Shown piece by piece: positions 10,925-23,000 of a stretch of 43,373 nt of DNA. The position numbers and the translations under genes are program-made. The notes beneath the pieces were generated by a model, which worked only from the letters and a program-made list of their open reading frames with translations, was not told the origin of the DNA and made no database searches. Source of the DNA: Hypsibius dujardini (taxonomy: Eukaryota > Tardigrada > Eutardigrada > Parachela > Hypsibiidae); NCBI GenBank assembly GCA_001579985.1, contig LRSR01001946.1, positions 1 through 43,373 of the forward strand. The letters are read 5' to 3'. Position 1 is the stretch's first letter. The number at the start of each line of letters is the position of its first letter.

Positions 10925-11450
10925 GATTAGCCCACTATTGCGTCCACCTACAAAGTATAAAACAACATTGTACAAAGCTTCTCTTCCTGCTTCTTTTCTA
11001 GTGCAGCAAAACAATTTACCGGGTCACGCAGAAGGATGTGGCATTATTTTGTTCTATCTGAGACATACTACTTTTTTTCTAGATCAGCTTCGTTTTCTGT
11101 TATGTTTTGTCCTGTAGTGTGGTACACCGTTCAGTTCTGTTCCGCTCTATTCCGTTCTGTTCTGTTCTTTTTGTTTTGCATTTTCTGTTTTATTTTAATT
11201 TGCGCTGCTCTGCTCAGTTCTCCTCCGTACCGTTATTTTCTGTTATAATCTGTTCCCTTCTTTTCTGTTCTGATCTGATCTGTTCTGTTTGTTCTGTTCC
11301 TCTTCTTTTCTGTTTTGTTCAATACTGTTCAGCCTATCAATAATACTGACCTTCAGCAGGCGATGTTAGCAAAGATTGCTTTGCACCGCTCGAAAAATCT
11401 TCCACGGTCGTTGTGGTACCTACGACACTACTTAAGTTGAGCCATTAAAA
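10925..11450. other. Spacer with TTCTG-type repeat
   Basis: No gene is supported. About 11100-11335 is a degenerate run of GTTCTGTTC, CCGTTCTG and TCTGTT units. Frames across it are long stretches of Cys, Ser and Phe and are repeat artefacts. Confidence 0.6.
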
Positions 11451-13733
11451 TTAATTAGTAAATGGGCGTAACACACCTATCTCTTCAGGTTGGCCGCCTT
11501 CAAAGAAACACTGCTCCCTCTGATACTTCCCGATGAGCAGGTACCATGCGTCTTTCAGATTTCCTTTCGGTCGTGGTAAGGTTGGCCAGACCTCCTGTTC
11601 TACCCGTTCCGCTGGGAGGCCTCGCAAATGCGCTACAAATGTGGCAATGCTATGGCGCTCCAACGTCCACTGCACACCGTATTTTAAATAACGCATCTTC
11701 CGTCGAAATCGGGCGAAAAGATTCCGCCTCGGCTGCAGGAGTTTTTGATCGATCAGAAAAGTGTCCGGAATCGGCAGCTGATACAACAACCCCGAATGGC
11801 TGTTGACGGTGTTGATCACATGCGGCGTGCTGAAATAGTTGTTGACCTTTACTCGGCCTTCTTTGCGGGCGATTTGGTATTCTTCTTCAGTGAGGACTGA
11901 GCTGGCACGCGATCCCGGACTGTCGAAGGTCTCGCCGCGAACGCCCAACTTGACGGCGACCATTTCAGTTAGTAAGCCTCCGAGGGAGTGACCAATAATT
12001 GTAAAGGACATAATTCTCAACTTTTTGAGTTCCTCCACAAAAGCTTCAGTAATGATGGGGGACATGTCGATCGGAAGACGGTGTGACACGTTGTGGATTG
12101 CCTTTCCAATTTGGAGCGCTTCTTCCAGACCGGGAAAGTTTGTGTATTTCCAGCCCAGTAAACTCGTAAGTGCAAACCAAATATCAGTGCGGATGTTGGC
12201 CAAATTGTCGGTTCCTCTAATTAGTAAAGCCACCTAGGGATTGAAAACAATTACACCAGCTCTGTACATAGAAAGGGCGTTCTATTAACTAGGGGTGATT
12301 TTCAAAAGTTATTTCCTCGCTCTGGTTATAAGATTTTTTTGGCGAAATGTCAAAACTGAAAAAATACCAAAACATCTCAGTTTCTTTGAGTCTTTTCAAA
12401 AATGTTTCAGAAATCGGTCTTTTTCCAGTCAAAGTCCAAAAAATGAAATTTGTCGATGTTTTCTCAACTTTGAAATTGTACACTTTTTGGAAGTTAACAA
12501 AACATTAGAAGACTAACCATTGCACCTGTTTCGAAAAAACACTCTTTAACGGCATTTTGTTAAATACATCGGTAAATTATGGAATGAAAACATTTCTATA
12601 GTAAACCATTAGATTCTCAAAAATGAAACTTGAAAAGTTCATTCTAACCGTTCAAAAATGCTTTTGTTGTTGAGCTTCGTACAACTGAATACTTCTTTCA
12701 GTAAGCACCAATACTGATTTTTAATCTGCTTCTAGAACAAGTTGAACTAAAATTGAACAAAAGTTAAAGTAAAAATACTGTGAGGCAATAGAATCGGTGG
12801 GATAACTAATTGATACCCTTTATTTTCAGAACTAACCTCAGCTACATTAACGTTTAAATTCAACCACTAAGTGAGAGCTTCTGCACCGTATGTCAAATTT
12901 TTGTGAAGTATCTTGCAGTATAAAGAAGCTTCATTGAAGATTCGAAACGACTGCTTTTTTATTTTTATTTTATTGAATTATAAAATATTGAAAAGCAAAC
13001 ACATTTTAGAAGTTTAGAAAATTGTATTAAAAAAAGGGCTCGATGGTAAGTTTTCATTGGTTCATTTTTTTTCCTATACCTCTTTGTGGGCTTCACCGTA
13101 GCAGACGGTAAAAATATTTCTACCGCTGACTGAAAACTGCTGAATTGTCTTCCAAGTTGGTGGAAGTTGCTGCTTCTCCTGCGGAAACCGATACGCCTGT
13201 TCCGCCAACAATGAATACGTATGCGCCCGCCGGGACCACATATTCAGTTCGGTCGCTTGCTTGATCAGGACGGCCATCTCGAGGGGATTCCAGTCGGCAT
13301 CTACACTTTTCTGGCTATCACGAATATACTTCGAAGCATTCCAAAACGCCTCCGGAATGCTTTTCAGCTGGTCGATCCTGCCCTGAGCGCCCAACTGCCA
13401 GCGTCGCGCTTCGTGGTGGACGTGAATATTGTAAATCACATCGTCCTCCGTTTTCCACGTTGCAAGCTGTTTCATTTCAAGGGGGCCTCGGCCACGGACA
13501 CCGTCAAACAGAAAGAGCACCTGTGCCGTGGCTATTTCTTGGTCGACTTCTTGCCGAAATTTCGAGGCCATTTCCGGGGTAAGGGAGGTCATATCGAGGT
13601 CCGGCGAATCGGTGAGCCATTTGGCCTTGATACACTGTTCCACGGTATCAGTCAATATTCGCACCATTTCGGGAAAAAAATCCCCGGGTAGGACATTTCG
13701 ATCCCATCCAGACCGTATACTGTTTTGTGACAT
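11451..13733 (-). CDS. Class 3 lipase-like alpha/beta hydrolase
   Basis: Two exons, 13733-13080 and 12233-11451, join in phase 0 (AAAGAG|GTATAG to CCCTAG|GTG) to give 477 residues; the 846-base intron opens with a stop in frame. Residues 219-226 read VALLIRGT, the beta strand plus RGT oxyanion-side motif of Lipase_3 proteins, formed exactly across the splice junction. The nucleophile elbow GHSLGG follows at 299-304 (Ser 301). Downstream ETFDSPGS (about 319-326), VNSHSGLLYQLP (about 361-372) and ERHSI (His about 412) occupy the places where class 3 lipases have the acid and histidine of the triad. An Asp is missing from the usual position in the VN..DPV..LP-like segment, so the acid is either Asp 322 or lost. 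The N-terminal 218 residues are unassigned and have no signal peptide, which suggests a cytosolic enzyme. A missed 5' exon is possible. The family call is strong; the substrate is unknown. Confidence 0.8.
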
Positions 13734-15470
13734 AGAAGAACGTCGAAATATTTGAGTATAGAGCGAAGAATTCTACCAAAGATGACCAGAAAACAAAAAA
13801 TATGTCGGATTGTAGCCCTGCTGCAACGGCTGAGAAAAAAGAAACGGTTGTTTGTTGTAAAACACCGGCAGAAAGTACGAGCAGCATGTGGGACTGACAC
13901 AGGGCTTTGCTGTGTTTTAAATGCGAACAGCACACTGACGGTAGCGTCAAGTTTTTCTTATGAGATGACTCAGACAGACGATTCATCAGCGAGTTTCTGT
14001 TGCTAATTTTATGCCTTGCGGCACGTCTACGAGCAGGGTCGTTGTCGGGCTGAGTCATCGATACTGCCCTTGGTCTCTCGTGTCGTTACTTTAGTCCTCA
14101 GTCGCATCCATCGCCCTATAGTCAAATATCTGCTGAATAATTGGAAGCCGCGGTTCTTCGTTCATAGTCATTGGTTCTCGGTTCATCATTATTCGCTTTT
14201 TGTTCTTAGATCTCCATTCGCAGTCATTAATTCTTACTTCTCGGTCAAAATCATTAGTATTTTATTTGTAGTTCTTCATGCAGAGCGCTTAGATGTTGGT
14301 TCTCTGATCTTGGTCATTAAATCTCGCTCCTAAATTGTTGATTCTTAGCTTTTAAATCTTGATTATTTTGTCCATTCTCGATCCGTTCTTGCGCTCTGAT
14401 CAAATTTTGGTTTTTGTATAATAGTTTAAAAAAGAGTGGTAGGGCAGTATTTGAGAGAATGACCCATTGCAAATAAAGCTGTACAGAGCTTCGGAAGGCC
14501 TGCGATCATGGTCTGCGCAGCGCCTTTTGGGCCACTTTAGTGATGGTGTACAGGCCTTCTCAAAAACTTTTACCCACAGGTGTGCCCCGTTACACGACAG
14601 GCCTTTTTCATCTTGCTTCCCAGCCTCACCGCAGATGTACGATAGACCAAAATTTCTGTTTATTTATTGGATGAAATCCTAAATACAAGAACACAAACAA
14701 AATCATAAACTTTAACTGAAAAAGGCATAAAGTTTCAGAAATAGCAAAATTAAAGACGAGAGATGGTACAAAATAGATAGGTAAAAAAATTTAGTCGAGT
14801 TTTAGTCGAATTAGTTGACAAAGTAGTATAGTTGTTTCTTGGATTGGGGCAGTTAAATGCTTAATTATTAAAATTTAGCTTAATTCTTTTCCAAAAACAA
14901 ACTGAAAGATACCAAAACTAAAAAGGTAGTTAATAGAATGCTTAGCTTTTCGCATTGTCAGGCGTGGATTGTGTGATAGCTGGCTTGCCAGACCGTCTGC
15001 TCTGTACGTCTCGCCATGTTTCCGCTGAGTTATGCTGACTCGAGTAGCATTAGCTATTCCGATTCGTCTCTCATTTCATTACATCTTCAGACTTAACCGA
15101 CGTGTAAGTCGGCATCAGTCTACCTTTTTTCTGGTCCGAGAAACTTCTCGTTTGGGAGTCCGCTGGGACTCTTGTAGCATAAAGCGAGTCCTTTGAATAA
15201 AGTAGCTTCTCTTGGTACGATATTTGAATAAACTGAACCCATTTCATTGCGCCTTCTTCGAGTTGTTAGAATCAGAGAACTCGAGTCGCAATTCCCCCAT
15301 TCCGTCACAACCTCCCCAATTATCTCTCATTCTCACTCACACTACTGCGTCTAACAAACCATGGTGGCGCCGGAACTCTTGAATCAGAGGTGCCATGACC
15401 TTGAGTAAGGACGCCTTGACGGATCCTACCTTCTTTATGGATCATCCAGATGCCACAATAGAGGGGAACG
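13734..15470. other. Spacer between lipase and GPCR relic
   Basis: No gene is supported. About 14060-14400 is a decayed tract of ATTCTTAGTTCTC-like units. About 14790-14940 is AT-rich with TTTAGTCGA and AACTAAA motifs that reappear in inverted orientation on the other side of the GPCR relic. Confidence 0.5.
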
Positions 15471-16030
15471 ATGTCCGGGATAAGCGGCAATTTGCCCAAC
15501 GACACCGTGACTAGTTTTTCGCCCAACAACACCAACGCCACCATAACAAGCCATATCCGTTTCGATTTATGGACGTTTTTCGCTTTTCTCAACCTATTCG
15601 GATTCACCGCCGGTGTCCTCGAAAATTCGTTCTTCATCACATTGATTTTTATTGATAGGCGCTCCCAACGCCCTTCAACGTGTACATTTTCTGCCTGGCC
15701 GTGACCAGTCTGATCAGTATGACCGCTGGTCCGTCCATGGACTTTCTCATCAAGCTGGCCGGTTCCGTTCTCCGTTCGGCGAGGTCACCTGCACCTACTA
15801 TCTCTACATCTACTGGGTGGAGGCAAATGGAAAACGACGCCGCACATTCCGGATATATGATTGCAATCCAGAAGATCACTTTTGTGGTGTCTATTTCAGT
15901 GGTAATTGCGGTGACACCAGTCATCAACTGTGTCCGACGGTTGCAGATTAAGAAGGTCGCTGCTCGGGTTGACCCGAGATCGCATGGTAATATAGAAACC
16001 TCTAGATGGAAGGCAAAACTGAATCAATAA
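15471..16030 (+). pseudogene. Rhodopsin-type GPCR pseudogene
   Basis: Parts of a seven-helix receptor are spread over three reading frames. From the ATG at 15471 one frame gives a glycosylation-rich N-terminus (several N-x-T/S) and helix 1 ending FFITLIFIDRRSQ. At about 15659 the reading moves to the next frame, which carries helix 2 (TPFNVYIFCLAVTSLISMTA). At about 15772 it moves again to a frame reading PFGEVTCTYYLYIYWVEA, where the Cys is the conserved one at the top of helix 3. The final part (about 15850-16030) reads as a fifth-helix-like segment plus basic loop and a stop, with most of helices 3b-4 and all of 6-7 missing. No DRY or NPxxY is present. Splice sites do not explain the shifts, so at least two small indels plus deletions are inferred; assembly error is the main alternative for the indels but not for the missing helices. 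Confidence 0.7.
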
Positions 16031-19000
16031 AAAATGAAATAAAATAAATAAACTTAAACTATAGCTACATTTTTAGTAAATAATCGGTCGCGTTTAACTT
16101 TTTTCAGCTTACTGAAAAAGCTAAAATAAAAGTTTTAATTATTAAAGGTCTAGCATGGTAAAACCAAAAAGAGTAATAAAATCAATCAACTAATTTCGAC
16201 TAAACTAGACTAAACGCTTTAGCAACCAACAGAAACTAAACAAAAAATAATTAGTACATAATCTTTAGTTCACTAAAAAACAATTAAGTGGCTAATGTTT
16301 AGTTTTTGTAATCCTTAGCCTCTAGCAAATTCCACGGCACGAGTTCGAGTACGACAACCTATTGAGTAGCACCTAATTATCAAGGAATTTCCCTAATTTA
16401 TCACTGAACTTCTACTCACTTAGCTTGGTTATTGACCGTTGATCCGACCGGTCCATCCTCCCCTCCCCCCCCCAATATAGTAATGGTACAGAAGGGCGAT
16501 CGCCCTGCTCCTGGACCCCTAAGCAATATTGGCTCCCCAATTAGTACTTTGAGCGCCCTCGGAGCGGACCTCAATACGCCACTGATATACCTCTTTAGCT
16601 GCGGTGTGCGGACTATGGCAGTGTACTAGTAACAGTCTGTTAAGGATTGTGGAATTTCAGTGTAAAAAAACTGACATTTGAGGTAGCAGTGGATAATCCA
16701 ACCTCTTTTTTGGATGCGAACAATTGGTTAGGCTCCCTTTATTTCATATAGTTTTCTGCTGACAACACCACCTTTTATAAACGCGACATTTAAAGGAACA
16801 CAAACCAGGAGTCTCGATGTTGGAAAATCAAAAATTGAACTATACCAGTGCGTTCTTTATTGCGAATCTGTACGTAGCGATCACGGTTTATGGAGCATTA
16901 TTCAAATATAATTAAGACACCGGGCTTCCCGTCCTTTAACTCCAAAATCCACCTCACTGAAACGAATCAACAAAGCTAGTTTTCTGTTAAGCAGATCATA
17001 CTACGTTAGGGTAGCAGTTAATATTCATTTCCCAAAATTTGATTGAGAAGAATCTGAAATCTTGCGTTTTCTTTCTCGTTAAGTTAGAATTAAATTAAAT
17101 ATTAACAATTAACAATTGTTGATTGACTAACGTCTCGTCTAAAATGTCCAGAATTTAGCTTTTGGCATTCAAACTTTTCAAAGACGGAAACGGCTCATAA
17201 ATGCTGAGAGTTTCTGGAGTGCTGGTAGATGTGGATTCTAAAACTATATGGAAGTAAAAAATTAGTTGAAATACAAGGAAAATTTGAATGTAGGGTGGGA
17301 TAGGAAAATGTGAATGCGAATTTCAATTTTGCTGCGCACAAACTAGAAAATTGACTGCGTATCAAAGTTGAAATATCAACTGCGCATTGTTTATCTTATC
17401 GACACGTCAGTGTGGATGGCTGGACGGCGTAAACACAAGACGCGAAAAGACAAACAGTTGGATGAACTGAATGACATACAAGCCAAAGTTAGGCAAGGGA
17501 GCTTACAGACCCTAATAAAAAAATTTTGGCCTTTGTCCGACCCGAATTCCTTTCACACAAAATCCAGGACAAATTCGTGTACTGTTCACACAAATAGTGT
17601 CTGAAGTAGAATTGTTTGTCTCCAAGGACAAACAGCACACATATTTTGTGTGATGAAAAACCGTGCAGGACTTTTTTGCAACCGACAGGCATATTTTGTA
17701 CGACGAAGAAAAAAGTTTGTGTGACAAAGAAAAAGTTTGTGTGACGAAGAAGAAAGTTTGTGTGACTAAAAAAAGACGAACATTTTGCCCAAAACAGCAC
17801 TTGCGGTTATATGAATCGCAACAATTTTCGAACTCGCGCATGATGATTTGTTGATTAGAGTAACTCCAGCCAGCCTAATTTTGGGCGGAATCGACTCTTT
17901 ACACACAAATGATTTAGTTTTGGGAAGCTAAGCTTACAACCCACACAATCTTAATAATTTTTAACTGCCATGCCCGCAACCTTTTTTGTCACATAACGTT
18001 TTTCTTTCAGCACATCCGTTTATTCTGAAAACTCACGTTTAAAATTGGCAAGCTATTCTGTCGGACTGAGGCATTCATGTTCTGCAAACAAGTAGAATTT
18101 AAAGTCTATTTTTAATAATTTCGACAAAATATTAGATCTTGTTTTAAAAAATATCTACCAAAACATGATGGGGGCTATAACACACTGTCCTTTCTCTTAA
18201 AATTCAGTGGCTTCTATAACAGACGAAAATTTGAGTTCTTGATGGTATTGAAAAACATAGATCTGGAGATTTTTGATATCGATATTACTGTAATGAAGTA
18301 TGCAAAACTATTAGCACATTCTGCTGGTCTCGTCCAGGGGATCTCAGGTTTAATCCAAAACTGGAGACCCATTTCGGTAAACTTCATTTTTTCGCTCAAA
18401 ATGTAAATTTAAATTTGCAAAGAAAACCAAAAAACCAACCGGCGTGTGACAACCTTTTTGTTGGTCTAAGTTTATGTGAAGCGATACGTGTGAGCTTTTA
18501 GAATTAATACACCTTATTCGTTCTTATTCAAAACGCGAGCAGACTGTAAGTTTTTAAAAATAAATGACAGAATAAAAGTCCAGAATAAAATATGATTATT
18601 TTAAAACACGGCGAAATATGTGTGCAATAATAGGACTGAAACAGTTTTAGCATTTTCGCGAAGAATTGCGAAACATATACTTTCACGTTTTACGGCTGTG
18701 GGAAGTCTGGAACAATATTCAGGCGCTATTATAGCTTGGTTTGTCAAAGTTAGACCTTTGTACAAACTACAAGATTTGTGAGACCTAAGCTTATTCGTAT
18801 GGTCTTTTAAAATTTCATTGGTCTTACAAAGTATGTATACAATACGCATGAGAACTGTACACATGGATAAAAATAAATGCGATCGTACACAATATAACCT
18901 GATTATTTCCTTGGTACGGCGTACGTTTTGTGGTGGCCGTACATAATATAGGAGATATAAGCCGCTGTTTCTACGTACAAATATTAGGTGTTAACTTGTT

Positions 19001-19120
19001 TTTTTTGTATGTACAGAAAAAACTTTTAGTACACCAGATGCGTATTAGGGATCAGTAAAGAAGTGCTCAATTAGATTTAATCATATTTTAATTAAATCTG
19101 AAGCATTTGTCGGCAGAAAA
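16031..19120. other. AT-rich spacer with low-complexity tracts
   Basis: No gene is supported. About 16040-16320 is AT-rich and full of AACTAAA/TTTAGT motifs. A run of C occurs near 16462. About 17700-17775 holds three copies of a 21-base unit listed separately. The remaining open frames are short and featureless. Confidence 0.5.
17708..17772. repeat. Three-copy 21-base tandem repeat
   Basis: AAAGTTTGTGTGACAAAGAA-type units repeat three times with a period of 21 bases. The period is a multiple of three, so frames stay open across it (plus strand reads KVCVTKK repeats), but nothing around it looks coding. Confidence 0.65.
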
Positions 19121-19129
19121 AAAATTGTT

Positions 19130-19270
19130 CGCAGCGGACATTTAATGTACTAAATTAATGTACTAAATTTTGTCCGCAACGGACATTTAATGTACTAAAT
19201 TAATGTACTAAATTTTGTCCGCAACGGACATCTAATGTACTAAATTAAGGGGTACATTTTTGTCCGAGAA
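19130..19270. repeat. 45-base tandem array built from palindromes
   Basis: About two and a half units with a 45-base period. Each contains the hairpin TGTCCGCAACGGACA and, out of step with it, paired TAATGTACTAAAT segments, so each unit is nearly self-complementary. The array fades to the right into TGTCCGAG, and the perfect palindrome CCCCGAATTCGGGG follows at 19302-19315. Confidence 0.75.
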
Positions 19271-19369
19271 AAAGTTCGACAGAAAGTGTGGATTTTTGTC
19301 CGCCCCGAATTCGGGGCACATTTAAATTTTTATTAGGGAGAGGATAGCATAAACGGATGGGCGTGAATT

Positions 19370-19830
19370 CTCACTAGGAGACGGTGGGACAATGGAAGAG
19401 CTGATCTGAAGGCCAACCTAGCGGACAGCTGGTCAAACGGCTGACCGGATGGTCGGGCTGGCCAACGGTAAGTCTTATGGCAGGACGAAATATTTGACTA
19501 GGTGAAGGCAGAGCAAATGTATGAAGGGAGCTATGGCATTGTGGGTGAAATGACACACATCCAGGTGGGATGACAAACGGGCGAGTGAAGCGGTAGACAG
19601 ACGGTCGAGAGGACAGACGGTAAAAAGAAAAGATATGTTAGCCAGTGGTAAGGACTTATGACTGGTCGACACCTCATCGAAATCACATATAGCCAAAAGA
19701 AAATCAGCCTAGTTAGCGAAACTAAAGACGGTGAGCGGACTACGGAACAAGTGGATAGACAGACAGAAGGACGGCTGAACAGGTGACCCGAAATTAGTTT
19801 AAGAAAGGTTGGGCGTCAGGACGGAAGGAC
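19370..19830. repeat. Degenerate GACGG/GACAGACGG tract
   Basis: Scattered GACGG, GGACAGACGG, GGCTGACCGG and ACAAACGG units cover some 450 bases. This is the same low-complexity family as the CTGTC tracts elsewhere, read from the other strand. No gene. Confidence 0.55.
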
Positions 19831-20054
19831 AAACTAACATAACAGCCTGCCACACAGTGTAGACACACAAGATATGACTAATCGATACATATTTCAAAAT
19901 GAAAGAAGTTTAGAAAAAACGATATGTTACGGGGACTAAAAAAGGCGAGTTGAGTAGTACAAACGGGCTGACGCACCGCTGAAACTCGGATTATTACAGC
20001 AGTTGTCAGTAGTCAAGCAAGCGAGGGCGAAGCTCGAGCTTGACTTGTAAACGT

Positions 20055-23000
20055 TCAAAACGCAATCGCCAAACACAGCAAGAATGCAGCGAAACTACAG
20101 ACTAAACCGGTTGCAGTACTGGTAGGGGAACTAACGGGTGGGGCCTGAGTCGATACAGGTGATACACAGGGACTCGGGCTACTTCCACCCGTGGGTTTGT
20201 CCAGTTGAGGTACATCCTTGAAAGTCACGAAGCCCGCGCTTTTTTCCAATTCAAACACCACCACCGAATTGGCACCTTTTTTTAGTACCGGTCCAGGAAC
20301 GTACAAGGTCTGTTGAGGTCCAGCATCCGGCCAGTACCGTCCAATATTGAAGCCGTTGATAAAGACGACCCCACGACCCCAACAGGTCAGGTCCAAGTAC
20401 GTGTCACGAGGCTGGTCATCGGGAACGTTCAGTGTCGACTGCATCAAACTGGGGAATGTCTGTCCGACGAGGTTCTGCTTCCAGTAAGGCTGGAACGCCG
20501 GTGTCAGAAAAGATGCTGCACCCTTACCTATGGAAATCAACAAACATCAAACCTAAATCATTTCAAATAAAATAAAATAAAATCAGATCAAATATGATAA
20601 AATAAATAAAATCAGATGGAAGTTGCTTTTGATTTGAAATTGGTTTTTGATTTTATATCAAATATGTTAATTTGACATCAAACAGTTTGGAGAACGTTTC
20701 CGTCGGAAATCGGTTTGATATATAAATTTCAAACGAATTTCAAGCTTTTTAAGGGATTTTGGGCACCTTTTAACATAATTTACAAGTTTTTAAAAATTTC
20801 AAACCGCTTCCAAAATATTTGAAGAGCATTTTCAGTTGATATCGCTTTGATCTGAAAACTTCAAACGAATTTTAAACTTTTTGAAGAGATTTCGAACCTG
20901 TTTCAAAGTAATTTATAAATTTTTGTTCTTTTTGAAACGAACTCCAGGAAACAGGTAGATGGTACTTTCATCTGCGTTGGACCACGCCCAACAAGTCCTC
21001 ATATCCAATCATTACAGCTGTTTGACTCACTAATACCGTGCTTAGTTATTAAGTCTATCTACCCTATTAACCCTGTTCTACTGCTACAGCTAATTACTTG
21101 CATGTAATTCTGATGTGTGGGCTATTTAATAACATTTCTTAAATTAAAACTCTACTATATAATCATGTGTTTTATTAGTTTTAGAGGCAATTGTACTTCC
21201 CTTTCCTTTCTTCCAGTTTCTTCTCTATCTATCTCTACTGTCAGTCTAATAAAATTGTTAACTATCCAACTTCCGGTTGGTAGACCTAACATCTGCATTG
21301 CGCTTCCTATGCAATAGTAAAACGACGTGTTTGTTTCAAACTAAACTAAAGTTTGTATTTTAAAAACATTGACGTGGGGTGTATGCATTCCGCTAACATT
21401 ACCAAATTAAAACCTAATGGAAATCAGGCTATCTAAGATTCAAATCAAAACAAATTAAATTAAAATTAAAGTCACAATCGACGCCATGCCTAAGCCTTTT
21501 ACCGAATTCGAGCGGATATGCCGTCCAGTTGGTGAGTAATTGGCTCTCGATATAGACCTGCCCCTGCATGCCTTTCCATTGAGTGTCGAGGTCTACGCGG
21601 GCATCTTTTCGGGCATAATTGGCACGACCCATGTTTTCGACGAGAATTTGCAGGCGGCGCGGATCGTCTTCGTTAGGACCGGGACGGTATTTTACCTATC
21701 GGTATTTGCGTGTTTAATACTCAACTTTCCAATGACCTGCTTAAGTAAAAGTATCATGCGAAAAACCCAACTAATATATCGCTTACATCAAATATGTGTT
21801 CGTGATAGTCTGATTTAGGATAGTCGAATAATTTGATCTGGACACCGTCCAACAGGACCTGGGCTCGATCGTGTATTTCCCCCAAAACGATGATTGAGTT
21901 CCCATTTGGAATGTCGATCGAGTAAAGGACGTAACCGTATGATTGAAAACCAGCGCTGGCGTTGTAAACTAGCGGAGTCACCGGTACGGCGGGGAACACT
22001 TCGATCAGTTCCATTTGGATTGGGTCGTTCATCTGTTGACCTTTTACGCCTAAGGCCACACTCTGAAATATATGGGCTAAATTAAAATAGTTTCATACAT
22101 ATTACGTTGTGCAGTACTAGAATAATGAGAGTTGATTAATGCAAACATTTACAGTAGAGATCGCAAAACTCAACTAAACTGCAACAACTAAAATAGAGCA
22201 AATCTAAAACTCTTGATAATTAACTTTTAGTTTTACTTGGTTTCTCAAAAAATTAAACCCGAAGTCTCAGAACTAAAACTTTTAGTGGGAGAAACTAAGA
22301 ATGATTACAATTGTAGAATTAATTCGATTAAATCTCAATTAAACGTATCAGCTACTCATAGAAACTAAATTATAAATTCTTGACAATTAACTGCTAGTTT
22401 TCTAAAAAGCTAATTCTTAATTTTTTTTGTTCTCTCAAAAACCAAAACTTCAAGTTTCAGTGCTAAAACCTGTACTGGGAAAACTAAACTAAAAGAAACT
22501 GAACTACAAACCGAATAATATCATGAACTACAAATTCCATTTATATGCAAGTCGAAGATTTATTTGTAGTTTTACTTTTCAAACAACACAAGCGGGCAAT
22601 ACGTTTGAGTTTTGTTATGAAACTGACTTACATCAAGCGACATCCATTGTTGAAAATTGACCTGACCGTATGCAAACGCCGGGACGTCCGCCGGTGGTTG
22701 TGGCAAATCGTCGGCCAGTAAACCAAACTCCTGCAGGATCTCTCTCGTTCTGTTCCACTTGGCAGTGAGTTTACCAGCTTCGTTCAGTATAGCGTCGTAA
22801 TCGTAACTGGTGATGGTCGGTTCATAGGGCATAGATAGGTTTTCCAGCGCGAAATTGGCACCGTTCAAAAAACCGAAGTTTGTCCCGCCGAAGAAGACGT
22901 AAAAGTTTACGCTGGCATTCCTCGACAGAATGGCTCGCAGCTCGAGGGAGAATTTTTTCAGGCTGATAGTGTGATGATTTTCATTCCAATGGTCAAACCA

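Noticed and set aside
11107-11343. Plus-strand frames rich in Cys, Ser and Phe
   Set aside because: They follow from the TTCTG-type repeat; no other coding signs.
13648-14058. Minus-strand frames of 136 and 93 residues overlapping the lipase start
   Set aside because: Out of frame with the lipase exon, poor composition, and no splice site linking them to it.
15320-15640. 106-residue minus-strand frame with a hydrophobic centre
   Set aside because: Antisense shadow of the GPCR relic.
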